From NCBI GenBank assembly GCA_963843465.1, contig CAWJKP010000005.1, positions 372,001 to 436,000 of the forward strand: a stretch of 64,000 nt of DNA, written 5' to 3'. Made by a program: the position numbers and the translations under genes. The notes below the pieces were generated by a model, which had not been told where the DNA came from, did no database searches, and saw only the letters and a program-made list of their open reading frames with translations. This stretch comes from CAWJKP01 sp963843465 (GTDB lineage: Bacteria > Planctomycetota > Planctomycetia > Pirellulales > Thermoguttaceae). Below, piece after piece: positions 49,524 to 58,074 of this stretch (position 1 is the stretch's first letter; each line of letters begins with the position of its first letter).

Positions 49524-52277
49524 ATGAACGCACAATCTTCCGAAGGCTCGGGCGGCATTCTCGGCGGCTGGCGGCGGCCGGTCCAGGTGATCGTCGTCAG
49601 CAGCGTGATGTTCACCTTCATCTCCTACTGGCGGACGGCGGCGGTCGTGCTCTGCGACCTGGCCAGCACGGCCTACTATATCGGCGGCATCGTGGAAGGC
49701 GCCATCGGGCCGGCGGCGCCCTGGTTCATCCTCGCCGTGATGTTGTTCAGCTACGCGGTGCGCTCGATCTACATCGAGAGCTGCTCGCTGTTCGTGCGGG
49801 GCGGCGTCTATCGCGTGGTGAAGGAGGCGATGGGCGGCTTCCTGGCCAAGCTTCTCGGTCTCCGCCTTGATGTTCGACTACGTGCTCACCGGCCCGATCA
49901 GCGGCGTATCGGCCGGCCAGTATATCATGGGCCTGCTGGTGGAAGGGGCCGGCTATGCCTTCGGCCTGCACTGGACCACCGAGACCAAGGACGCCATCCG
50001 CAACGGAGGCTCGGTGGCAATCGCCTGCGCCGTAACGCTCTACTTCTTCCGCCAGAACGTTCTGGGGATGCACGAGTCCAGCAGCAAGGCGCTGAAGATC
50101 ATGATGGTCACCACGATCATGGCCGTGGTGATGCTCGGCTGGTGCGGCTTGACGCTCTGGTTGCACGGGCCGGTCAACAAGATTCCGCTGGCCCCGGATC
50201 TGAATCCCAAGGTGGAATACCAGGTGGTGGACGGCAGAGACCGCGTGACGGGGGAGCGGCGGGAGATGTGGCAGCGCAACCCGGCGACGGGTCGGCTCGT
50301 GCCAAAGACCGAGCGCAACTCCCAGGGCAAGCTGGTCCCCGTGCCGAAGCGCAACGAAGCCACGGGGCGGCAGGAAGACCCCTTGGGGCTGTTGGCCCGC
50401 TTCCCCGGCTTGGCCCGGCAACTCCGCCAGCCCGGCAACTGGTGGAGCCTGATCGGTCTGGTTGGCATCCTCTTAGCCTTCGGCCACTCGATCCTGGCAA
50501 TGAGCGGCGAAGAGACGCTGGCCCAGGTGTACCGCGAGGTCGAGTCGCCCAAGCTGCCGAACTTCAAGAAGGCGGCCTTCGTGGTCTTCGTCTACAGCCT
50601 GGCGCTGACGGCCGGCATCTCCTTCCTGGCCGTATTGCTGATTCCCGACGAGCTCCGCATGAAGGACTACTCGGACAACCTCATCGGCGGCCTGGCGATG
50701 CACGTCGTGGGGCCGCCGCTGGCGCGGCTGGCGCTGAACGCCTTCGTGGTGGTAGTGGGCTTCCTGATCCTGGCCGGGGCGGTCAATACGGCGATCATCG
50801 GCTCCAACGGCGTGCTGAACCGGGTGGCCGAGGACGGCGTGCTGCCCGACTGGTTCCTCAAGCCCCACTCCCGCTACGGCACCACGTATCGCATGCTCTA
50901 CCTGATCGTGGGCCTGCAGCTCCTGGTGATCCTCATCAGCCGGGGCGACATGTACGTGCTGGGCGAGGCCTACGCCTTCGGCGTGGTCTGGAGCTTCGTC
51001 TTCAAGGCCCTGGCGATGATCGTGCTGCGGTTCCGCGACCGGACCCCGCGGGAGTTCAAGGTCCCCTTCAATCTGAAGATCGGCGGCGTGGAGCTGCCTA
51101 TCGGCCTGGGCGTCGTATTCCTGATCCTGCTGGCCACGGCCGGACTGAACGTTTTCACCAAGGAGGTGGCCACCGTGGGCGGCGTGGCCTTCACGGCGGT
51201 GTTCCTCGGAATCTTCATCGCCTCCGAGCATTACCACGAGCGCCGCCGAGGCGCCGGCGGGCACCACAAGCACCTCGAGCAGTTCAACGTCCAGTCGAAC
51301 CAGGAAATCACCCCGGAGATGCTCGGGTTGACGAAACCCTACCGCAAGCTGGTGGCTATCCGTTCGACGCAGAACCTCTTCATGCTCGAACAGGCGTTGG
51401 CCGAGACCGACCCCGACACGACCGACGTAATCGTGATGACGGCCCACCGCAGCCCGCGGGGCGACGTCTCGACCGTCGGCCCGAACCTCGACTATTACGA
51501 CCGCGATCTGATGACGGCGGTAGTGGAGCGGGCGGAGAAGGCCGGCAAGGAGGTCCGGCCGCTGATCCTGCCCACCAACAACCCCCTGTTCGCCGTGGTG
51601 CAGACGGCCAGCAACCTCGAAGTACAGGAGCTGATCCTGGGGGCATCGAACCTCTTCACCGCCGAAGCCCAACTCGATCAGGTGGCCCTTTACTGGATCG
51701 ATCTGCACGGCGGCGAACCGCGTCCGCTAACGGTGCGGCTTCTCAGCCGCAGCCGCGACATCTACTTCGACCTGGGCGGCGGCAACCGCATCCCCAAGAT
51801 CAGCGAGCGGCGTGCGCGGTCCGTGGCCGAGTTGCGGGCGGCGGGCGTCGGCGTCCGCCGGGTGTTGCTGGTCCACAGCGCCACGGCCGAAGGCAGCGAC
51901 CTCTTCGGGGCCGTACTGACGATGCTCGACCCGCTGGTCTGGCTCACGGTTGCGCCGCGGCGCCCGCCGACCAGGCGGAGCCGTCGAGCTGGCTGGAGCA
52001 CGACCTGGAGCGGGCCGGCCAATTGCATCGCGAGGTGGAGGTCTGCGCCCTGCCCGGCAAGGCGCTGGCCGCGGAGATCGTCCAGCGGGCCCGCGACGCC
52101 GCTTGCGACCTGGTGATCGTGGGCGCCGGAATCCCGCAGGAAACGGCAACACCGCTGGACGTGCCCCAATTGCTGCACGACGCCCCCTGCCGGGTGGCGC
52201 TCATCAGCTCGCCCTCGCTGCCCGAGGAACTCGACGCCACTCCGCCGGAAACGAAGCCTGCCAAACGCCGGGTGTGA
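49524..52277 (+). CDS. APC-superfamily permease with C-terminal Usp-like domain (KimA-like K+ uptake candidate), two frameshifts
   Basis: About 917 residues when read across breaks near 49850 (at AAGCTT) and 51955 (CCGCGG). The first part starts MNAQSSEGSGGILGGWRRPV; early helices and RGGVYRVVKEAMGGFLAK match the GGG..IVSKE loop of APC permeases. The main part runs FDYVLTGPISGVSAGQYIMG, LLAFGHSILAMSGEETLAQV, NAFVVVVGFLILAGAVNTAI to HYHERRRGAGGHHKHLEQF, about 12 helices. It is followed by a cytoplasmic Usp-like domain (NLFMLEQALAETDPDTTDVI to CDLVIVGAGIPQETATPL). The ydaO riboswitch upstream and kdp genes alongside favour a KimA (YdaO)-like potassium importer over an amino-acid permease; that assignment is inference. 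Confidence 0.85.
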   Translation: MNAQSSEGSGGILGGWRRPVQVIVVSSVMFTFISYWRTAAVVLCDLASTAYYIGGIVEGAIGPAAPWFILAVMLFSYAVRSIYIESCSLFVRGGVYRVVKEAMGGFLAKLLGLRLDVRLRAHRPDQRRIGRPVYHGPAGGRGRLCLRPALDHRDQGRHPQRRLGGNRLRRNALLLPPERSGDARVQQQGAEDHDGHHDHGRGDARLVRLDALVARAGQQDSAGPGSESQGGIPGGGRQRPRDGGAAGDVAAQPGDGSARAKDRAQLPGQAGPRAEAQRSHGAAGRPLGAVGPLPRLGPATPPARQLVEPDRSGWHPLSLRPLDPGNERRRDAGPGVPRGRVAQAAELQEGGLRGLRLQPGADGRHLLPGRIADSRRAPHEGLLGQPHRRPGDARRGAAAGAAGAERLRGGSGLPDPGRGGQYGDHRLQRRAEPGGRGRRAARLVPQAPLPLRHHVSHALPDRGPAAPGDPHQPGRHVRAGRGLRLRRGLELRLQGPGDDRAAVPRPDPAGVQGPLQSEDRRRGAAYRPGRRIPDPAGHGRTERFHQGGGHRGRRGLHGGVPRNLHRLRALPRAPPRRRRAPQAPRAVQRPVEPGNHPGDARVDETLPQAGGYPFDAEPLHARTGVGRDRPRHDRRNRDDGPPQPAGRRLDRRPEPRLLRPRSDDGGSGAGGEGRQGGPAADPAHQQPPVRRGADGQQPRSTGADPGGIEPLHRRSPTRSGGPLLDRSARRRTASANGAASQPQPRHLLRPGRRQPHPQDQRAACAVRGRVAGGGRRRPPGVAGPQRHGRRQRPLRGRTDDARPAGLAHGCAAAPADQAEPSSWLEHDLERAGQLHREVEVCALPGKALAAEIVQRARDAACDLVIVGAGIPQETATPLDVPQLLHDAPCRVALISSPSLPEELDATPPETKPAKRRV

Positions 52278-52284
52278 CCTCACA

Positions 52285-53433
52285 ATGGCTCGACCGCGCC
52301 CTGAAGATTTCCTGGAGTTGGTGGAGCGCGCCAAGCGCGGGAGGCTGAAGGTCTACATCGGCTTTGCCGCGGGGGTGGGCAAGACCTACCACATGCTGGA
52401 AGAGGCCCACGCCTTGCAGAAACGGGGCGTGGACGTGGTCGTGGGCTTCGTGGAAACGCACGGCCGCGCCGAGACCGCCGCGATGATCGAAGGCCTGGAA
52501 GTGGTCCCCCGCAAGAAAATCGAGCACCGCGGCCTGCTGGTCGAGGAGATGGACCTCGAAGGCGTGCTTGCGCGGCATCCCCGGGTGGCCCTGGTCGACG
52601 AGATCGCGCACACCAACGTCCCCGGCTCCCGCAATGCCAAACGCTACCAGGACGTCCAGGAAATCCTCAACGCGGGGATCAACGTGGTCTGCGCCTTCAA
52701 CGTCCAGCACCTGGAAAGCCTCAAGGACCTGGTCCAACGGGTGACCGGCGTGGTGATCCGCGAGACGGTTCCCGACACCTTCCTTCGCCAGGCCGACCAG
52801 GTGGTCAACCTGGACCTGGCGGTCGAAGACCTTACCGACCGCCTGCAGAGCGGCAAGATCTACGAGAAAGACAAGATCCCCTGGGCGCTGGACCATTTTT
52901 TCAAGGAGGAGAACCTGCTGCGGCTGCGCGAGCTGGCCCTGCGCGAGGTGGCGGAGAGCGTGGACCGCACTCCCTTCACGCAGAGGGACGCCGGCGATCA
53001 GGCCCGCCGCGCGGGCGTGGGCGGGCGGGTGATGGTCTGCATCGCCTCGTCCTCGCCGCGGGCGGCGATGCTCTTGCGGCGCGGGTCGCGGCTGGCCGGC
53101 CGCTTGAACACCTCGTGGTTCGTGGCCTACGTGGAGACGCCCGGCGAGGCCCCCCATCAGATCGACGCCGAGGCCCAGCGGCGGCTCTTGGCCAACATCG
53201 AAAAGGCGCGGGAGCTGGGCGCCGAGGTGGTCCGCTTGCAATCCCGCGATCCGGTGGCGGCCCTGGTCGATTTCGCCCGCTCCCACGGCGTGGGCTACAT
53301 CATGATCGGCCGCACGCACTTGCCCTGGTGGCGCCGGATCTTGGGCCGCTCGACCATGAACCGCTTCGTGGAAGAGGCCGACGGCTTCGATCTGCACATC
53401 GTCTCCTTCGACGAGGAGAAGCAAGCGCCATGA
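52285..53433 (+). CDS. KdpD N-terminal sensor domain with Usp domain, stand-alone
   Basis: 382 residues. Residues 1-215 are the KdpD N-terminal domain: RGRLKVYIGFAAGVGKTYHM (Walker A-like GxGKT), GVDVVVGFVETHGRAETAAM, HPRVALVDEIAHTNVPGSRN (Walker B) and NVVCAFNVQHLESLKDLVQR. Residues 245-382 are a Usp domain (GGRVMVCIASSSPRAAMLLR, GYIMIGRTHLPWWRRILGRS). The membrane, GAF and kinase parts of full KdpD (about 900 residues) are absent. The stop overlaps the start of a separate histidine kinase gene by four bases (ATGA at 53430-53433). In Staphylococcus the KdpD Usp domain binds cyclic di-AMP, which fits the riboswitch upstream. Confidence 0.93.
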   Translation: MARPRPEDFLELVERAKRGRLKVYIGFAAGVGKTYHMLEEAHALQKRGVDVVVGFVETHGRAETAAMIEGLEVVPRKKIEHRGLLVEEMDLEGVLARHPRVALVDEIAHTNVPGSRNAKRYQDVQEILNAGINVVCAFNVQHLESLKDLVQRVTGVVIRETVPDTFLRQADQVVNLDLAVEDLTDRLQSGKIYEKDKIPWALDHFFKEENLLRLRELALREVAESVDRTPFTQRDAGDQARRAGVGGRVMVCIASSSPRAAMLLRRGSRLAGRLNTSWFVAYVETPGEAPHQIDAEAQRRLLANIEKARELGAEVVRLQSRDPVAALVDFARSHGVGYIMIGRTHLPWWRRILGRSTMNRFVEEADGFDLHIVSFDEEKQAP

Positions 53434-55296
53434 GCCTCCGCGGACGACTCCTGCTGGCCCAATCGCCCCTCGGGCTGGCCCTGGTCTTTCTGGGACTGGT
53501 GGCGATCTACTCGGTCTCGCAATTGGGCGAACGGTCGGCGATGATCCTCAGCGAGAACTACCGCAGCGTGTTGGCCGCCCAGCGGATGAAAGAGTCAATC
53601 GAGCGCGTGGACAGCGGCGCCATCTTCTTCGCCAGCGGACGGAAGGAGAAGGCACTCAAACAGATCGACGAGCACCGCAAGCGGTTCGCCGTGGAGCTGG
53701 CCGTCGAAGGCAACAACCTCACCGAGCCCCACGAGCCCGAGAAGTTCAAGACCCTCTGCGACTTGTGGAAAAGCTACCAGGAGAAGCTCGACCGTTTCCT
53801 CCGGCTCACCAGCACCAAGGAATTGCAGGAAATGTACTTCCGCGAGATGGAGCCGGGGTTCGTCGCGGTGAAGGACGCGGCCGACGACATACTCAACCTC
53901 AACCAGGACGCCATGGTCGACAAGAGCCACAGCGCCAAGCGGCTGGCCCAACAGACCAACGTCACCATGCTGGTCACGGCGCTGGGCGCGCTGTTGGGCG
54001 GGCTGGCCCTTTCCACCACGCTCACCCGGCGGATGCTCCGCCCGCTTTCCGTGCTCACCCAGGCCGTGGGCCGGCTCGGCGCCGGCGACTTCGAGGCCCG
54101 CGCCAACGTCCAGGGCTCCGACGAGATCGCCGAGCTGGCCCACCACTTCAACGCCATGGCCGAGCACCTGTCCGACTATCGGGCCAGCTCCCTGGGCGAG
54201 CTGATCCTCGCCCAGCAGGCGGCGCAGGCGGCCATCGACAGCATCCCCGATCCGACGATGATCTTTGAGGCCCAGGGAGACGCCTTGCGGACCAACCGCG
54301 CCGCCGCGCAGCTCCTGGAAGCCGCCCAGCCGCCGCCTGGCGGCGATCCCTCGGCCGGCACCGCGCCAAGCTCGACGCGCTGCTGGAGCAACTGCGGACC
54401 CACGTGCTCCAGGGCAAGGGGGCCGTCATGCCGCAGGGCTTCGAGGAGGCCGTCTCGCTGGCGCTCGGCGACGGCGAGCGGTTCTTTCTGCCGCGGGCGA
54501 CCCCCGTCTACGACGACCAGGGAACGATTACCGGGGCCACGGTGATCTTTCAGGACGTTACCCGGCTGCGGAGCTTCGACCAGCTCAAGAACGACCTGGT
54601 GGCCACCGTCGCCCACGAGTTCCGCACGCCGTTGACGTCGCTGCGCATGTCGATCCATCTTTGCATCGAAGGCGTCCCCGGCCCCTTGACCGAGAAGCAG
54701 GCCGACCTGCTCTACTCGGCCCGCGAAGACTGCCAGCGGCTCCAGGGCATCGTCGACGAGTTGCTGGATTTCGCCCGCATCCAGTCGGAGCGGGCGGACG
54801 TCCATCCGCAGCCGGTCGCCGCCGGCGCGCTGGTGGCCACGGCCGTGGCCGCCCATCGCGCGGCCGCCGCCGCCAAGGAGGTCCAGCTCCGCGAAGACCC
54901 GCTTCTGACCTCGGCCAAGGTCCTGGCCGATCCCGAGCGGGTGCAGTTGGTCTTCTCGAACCTCATCGGCAACGCCATCCGCCACACGCCTTGCAGCGGC
55001 AGCATCGAGGTCCGCGCCCGCGAAGTCGAGAAGACGGTCCGCTTCGAGGTGGCCGACTCGGGCGAGGGAATCCCCAAGGAGTACCAGCAAGCGATCTTCC
55101 AGCGGTTCTTCCAGGTCCCCGGCACCGCCGCCGGCGGCGCCGGGCTGGGCCTGTTCATCTCGAAGGAGATCGTCGAGGCCCAAGGCGGGGCCATCGGCCT
55201 CCAGAGCGAACCCGGACAAGGCGCCTCTTCTGGTTCACGCTACCGTCGGCCGAGGATGCGTCAGTCCACTCTCCCTCCGGGAGAGGGTTAGGGTGA
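53430..55296 (+). CDS. Sensor histidine kinase (HAMP-PAS-HisKA-HATPase) following split KdpD, two frameshifts
   Basis: Starts MSLRGRLLLAQSPLGLALVF, a membrane helix. A periplasmic helical sensor follows (SENYRSVLAAQRMKESIERV to DDILNLNQDAMVDKSHS), then a second helix, HAMP (LRPLSVLTQAVGRLGAGDFE) and PAS-like sequence (IDSIPDPTMIFEAQGDALRT). Near 54350 the frame breaks and resumes LDALLEQLRTHVLQGKGAVM. H-box VAHEFRTPLTSLRMS, N-box NLIGNAIRHTP, G1 DSGEGIP and G2 GLGLFISKEIVEAQGG follow. A second break near 55225 separates the last residues (LFWFTLPSAEDASVHSPSGR), which end inside a CCCTCCGGGAGAGGG repeat. It probably acts with the KdpD sensor protein. No response regulator gene is adjacent. Confidence 0.88.
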
Positions 55297-55302
55297 GGGG
55301 AA
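55262..55302. repeat. CCCTCCGGGAGAGGGTTAGGGTGAG repeat
   Basis: Reverse-orientation copy of the CCCTCACCC(T/C)AACCCTCTCCC family (43672-43712). The histidine kinase frame terminates within it in two frames (55291 and 55296). Confidence 0.75.
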
Positions 55303-55350
55303 TCGCTGACAACCCCATCACTTCAGCAAGCTTGCGTTCGTCCCCGTGCT

Positions 55351-55486
55351 GCGCCGGCTGAAGCCGGAACTCCAACGCCGGACGCGCCGGCTGAAGCCGG
55401 AACTCCAGCGCTGACACGGCTTGCAACCGCCGGCACGCGTGCGAGGCTTTAGGCGACGGACGCTGGAGTTCCGGCTTCAGCCGGCT
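55351..55486. repeat. GCCGGCTGAAGCCGGAACTCC REP cluster downstream of RAYT
   Basis: Two direct copies (about 55353-55373 and 55386-55408) and one inverted copy (about 55462-55484) of GCCGGCTGAAGCCGGAACTC(C). The CCGGCTNNAGCCGG core forms a small hairpin. A matching cluster lies on the other side of the RAYT gene at 56132-56209. Confidence 0.88.
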
Positions 55487-55494
55487 TCCTGCGG

Positions 55495-56118
55495 CTACAA
55501 TTCCGGCGGGTCCCAATCCTTCCCGTAGTCGAAGACGGGGTAATTCCGCCAGCGGCGCTGGGCCGTCTCGCGCCCCACCTCCGCAAGATACTCCGCCGCA
55601 TTCGAATAGGGCCAGTCCTGCCAGCGCTTGACGTAGCCGTGCCGCACGGGGTTGTGCAGCACGTAATTCATGGTCGCCCAGAAATGGCCCTCCGACTTGA
55701 TCTCCGTTTCCGCCGCCCTCTGCCAGACGTGCCGCCCGCGGCAATTCTCTTCGCCGTTCCAAAGGAACGAAGTTCGGCCGTGCAACTGCCCGATGGCAGC
55801 CAGCAGCCGCTCAAGGGCGGGCGCGTGGATCAAAGTGTGATAGTGGTTCGGCAGCACGACCCAGGCGAAAACGCGGCGGCAGTGCTGCCCGAGCGTTGTC
55901 AGCAACTCCCCCTCGAATTGCGCCATGCGCCGCGGCGCGACGCCGATCCAGGGACGATGTTCGTAACAGGCGGCGGTGAGCAGGTAGTGTCCGCAGTCCG
56001 CTTCATAGTGCGGCGGAGCGTGCCAGGGCACGCGGCGCGCCTTGCGCGACTCCAGCGCCGCTCGGCGCTCTTGCAGCGTCATCCGCCGCCAGCGGTACAT
56101 GATTTGCTCGTGGTCCAT
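55495..56118 (-). CDS. REP-associated tyrosine transposase (RAYT), apparently intact
   Basis: 207 residues from the ATG at 56118 (MDHEQIMYRWRRMTLQERRA); a longer frame to 56184 only reads through the REP. It has the Y1/HUH fold signature FAWVVLPNHYHTLIHAPALE (HxH) and the catalytic tyrosine region MNYVLHNPVRHGYVKRWQDW, followed by PYSNAAEYLAEVG. REP clusters GCCGGCTGAAGCCGGAACTC flank it on both sides, the usual arrangement of a RAYT and its substrate repeats. RAYTs are thought to spread REP sequences. It is unrelated in detail to the truncated RAYT at 11007, which has different repeats. Confidence 0.88.
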   Translation of the reverse strand: MDHEQIMYRWRRMTLQERRAALESRKARRVPWHAPPHYEADCGHYLLTAACYEHRPWIGVAPRRMAQFEGELLTTLGQHCRRVFAWVVLPNHYHTLIHAPALERLLAAIGQLHGRTSFLWNGEENCRGRHVWQRAAETEIKSEGHFWATMNYVLHNPVRHGYVKRWQDWPYSNAAEYLAEVGRETAQRRWRNYPVFDYGKDWDPPEL

Positions 56119-56131
56119 AGGTGCGAGCTCT

Positions 56132-56209
56132 GCGCTGGAGTTCCGCGCTGGAGTTCCGCCTTTAGGCGGTATTATTCCCACCACCGGCTAAAGCCGGAAC
56201 TCCAGCGCT
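56132..56209. repeat. REP cluster upstream of RAYT
   Basis: GCGCTGGAGTTCCGC twice, then CCGCCTTTAGGCGG, TATTATTCCCACC and CCGGCTAAAGCCGGAACTCC. The two small hairpins face each other. The same two-hairpin architecture starts the minisatellite at 19284. Confidence 0.88.
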
Positions 56210-56236
56210 CGCGTCTCCGCTCGATTTTCGCCGCGC

Positions 56237-56353
56237 CGGACCTGATCGCAGGGTGCACTGCGGCAATGCCTGTTGGAGCCTCTTCACGCCTTCGTAGGTG
56301 ACTTTCATGTCGAAGAGCCACAACCACCAGAGTTCTTTCAGCCCCTTAAGGTG
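56237..56353 (-). pseudogene. Leucine-rich-repeat protein fragment
   Basis: A 39-residue island LKGLKELWWLWLFDMKVTYE then GVKRLQQALPQCTLRSGP matches the last unit of planctomycete LRR proteins (LKxLxxLxLxxTxVTDEGVKxLQxALPxC). It has no start, no signal peptide and no neighbouring LRR units, so it is a remnant. The LRR gene downstream (56608-57912) ends in a similar unit and may be the source or a cousin. The rest of 56119-56607 holds repeats only. Confidence 0.65.
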
Positions 56354-56567
56354 TCCGGCGTGAGGTGGAACCATCGGCGTTTGGGCCTGGGGCTGGTCAT
56401 GCCCGCCAGTATAGCCGGTTGGGGGCACCGCCCAGTAGGCATCCCCGGAAGAGCAAGGAGAACAAAGCAGACAGTCACCAAGGATGGGCAATTTGAGCAA
56501 TCACTTCCCGCCGATACATACCTATCCTGCCTGGAGTCGCGACCGTCACCTACTCTCTCCCTTTTTT

Positions 56568-56604
56568 CCCCTCACCCCGGCCCTCTCCCGAAGGGAGAGG
56601 GGGA
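56568..56604. repeat. CCCTCACCCCGGCCCTCTCCC repeat
   Basis: Hairpin CCCTCTCCCGAAGGGAGAGGG with the CCCCTCACCCC leader, immediately after the LRR lipoprotein stop codon. It could act as a terminator-like structure for that gene, but it lacks a T tract. Confidence 0.7.
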
Positions 56605-56607
56605 GGC

Positions 56608-57912
56608 CTACAGCCTCTCGATCGCGCAGCCGGGCAGGGCCCGCTTCAGCTCGTCCAGGCCGTTTTCGCTAATGCCCGTCTGGCTGAGGCGAAGCCGGCT
56701 CAGGCGGGTGAGCCGCTTCAGCACGGGGAGCGAGGCGTCGGTGACCTGGCTGTTGAGCTTGAGGCTCAAACCGCGGAGCTTCGTGAGCCTTGCCAGCCAA
56801 GCCACGCCCGCGTCCGACAGGCCGTCGTCTTCGAGGTCCAGATACTCCAGGTTCGGCAGGCCGGCGACCGTTGCCAGGCCCGCGTCGGTGATCTGCGTCT
56901 GCGGCAATTCGAGGTGGGCCAAGGCCGTCAGGCCGCGCAGATGGGCCAGTCCCTCGTCGTTGACGTAGCACTGGTTGAGCTTGAGGAACTTCAGCTCCCG
57001 CTTGCCGCGGAGGTGGACCAGGCCGGGGCCTTTGATGGGCATGTCGCGCAGCGAAAGCTGCACCAGCGGCAGCGAGGACAGGACCTCCAGGCCGTCGTCG
57101 TTGATCCTCAGGCAACTGTACAAGGTCAACTCCGCGATGGGCAAGTCGCGGATCCGGGCCAGGCCGGCATTGGTGACCGCGGAGGAGACGATGGTCAGGC
57201 TCCGCAAGCTGTGGAGGTCCGCGACGGCGGCCATCGTGGCGTCGGTCACCAGCTCGCCGCCCAGCCGCAGGTCGCGCAGCTCGGGAAAGGCCCGCAGGTG
57301 CGACAGGCCCTTGTCGCTGACGCGGACGCAGCCGCGGAGATCCAGCGCCCGCAGGCCGGCCAGGGCTGTGAGCCGGGCGATGCCGTCGTCGCTGATCGCC
57401 TTGTCGTCCGACAGCCAAAGCGCGGTCAAGCGGGGAAGCCGGCGGAGTTGTTCCATCCCGGCGTCGGTAAGGTTGGCCGAGCCCCGCAGGCTGAGCGACT
57501 TGAGCCGCACCAGCGACACCAGGCGGCCCAGGCCCGCGTCGTCGATCTGGCTCCTTTCCAGGGCCAACTCGGTCAGGCCGGTCAGCCGGGCAAGTTGCTG
57601 GACCCCCCGATCCGTGATCTCGCCGCCGGAAAGCTTGAGCCGCTCCAGGTGTGGCAGACCGGCCAAGACTACCAGGTCAGTATCGGCGACGGAGACCCGA
57701 TCGCTGGCCAGGTCGACGGCGATGAGATTTCCGGCGGCGTCAAATTCGAGTTGGCCCCGCAGGGCGTCGATGCGGTCGATGGCGTTGGCCAAGGCGGACG
57801 CCGAAGTGCCCGGCCGCCGTGCGCGGATCGCCTCGACCGACGCTTTCTCCGTCATGGCCGGAGAACAGCCGGACAAGGCGGCCAGGGCCAACAGCAGGGG
57901 CAAACACTTCAT
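56608..57912 (-). CDS. Leucine-rich-repeat lipoprotein
   Basis: 434 residues from the ATG at 57912. MKCLPLLLALAALSGCSPAM is a lipoprotein signal peptide with lipobox LSGC (Cys16). It is followed by a linker and about thirteen cysteine-containing or RNI-like LRR units of about 24-25 residues, for example LPHLERLKLSGGEITDRGVQ, LARLTGLTELALERSQIDDA, LRGLTALAHLELPQTQITDA and LTRLSRLRLSQTGISENGLD. It is anchored to a membrane, presumably for protein binding; its partner is unknown. The ribosome binding site GGGAGAGGGGA is part of a CCCTCTCCCTTCGGGAGG repeat, so the repeat has supplied or kept the translation signal. Confidence 0.92.
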   Translation of the reverse strand: MKCLPLLLALAALSGCSPAMTEKASVEAIRARRPGTSASALANAIDRIDALRGQLEFDAAGNLIAVDLASDRVSVADTDLVVLAGLPHLERLKLSGGEITDRGVQQLARLTGLTELALERSQIDDAGLGRLVSLVRLKSLSLRGSANLTDAGMEQLRRLPRLTALWLSDDKAISDDGIARLTALAGLRALDLRGCVRVSDKGLSHLRAFPELRDLRLGGELVTDATMAAVADLHSLRSLTIVSSAVTNAGLARIRDLPIAELTLYSCLRINDDGLEVLSSLPLVQLSLRDMPIKGPGLVHLRGKRELKFLKLNQCYVNDEGLAHLRGLTALAHLELPQTQITDAGLATVAGLPNLEYLDLEDDGLSDAGVAWLARLTKLRGLSLKLNSQVTDASLPVLKRLTRLSRLRLSQTGISENGLDELKRALPGCAIERL

Positions 57913-58074
57913 GGCACGTCCCCTCTCCCTTCGGGAGGACGAAAAAACCAATCACGAAATCCCGAAGACGCCGAAAGCGCGAAAAAGAGAGCAGCCGGCG
58001 AGCCATGTTAGGGTGGGCCGAGCGCAGCGAGCGCCACCATTTTCATCCCTCATCCCTCATCCCTTATCGTTCCC

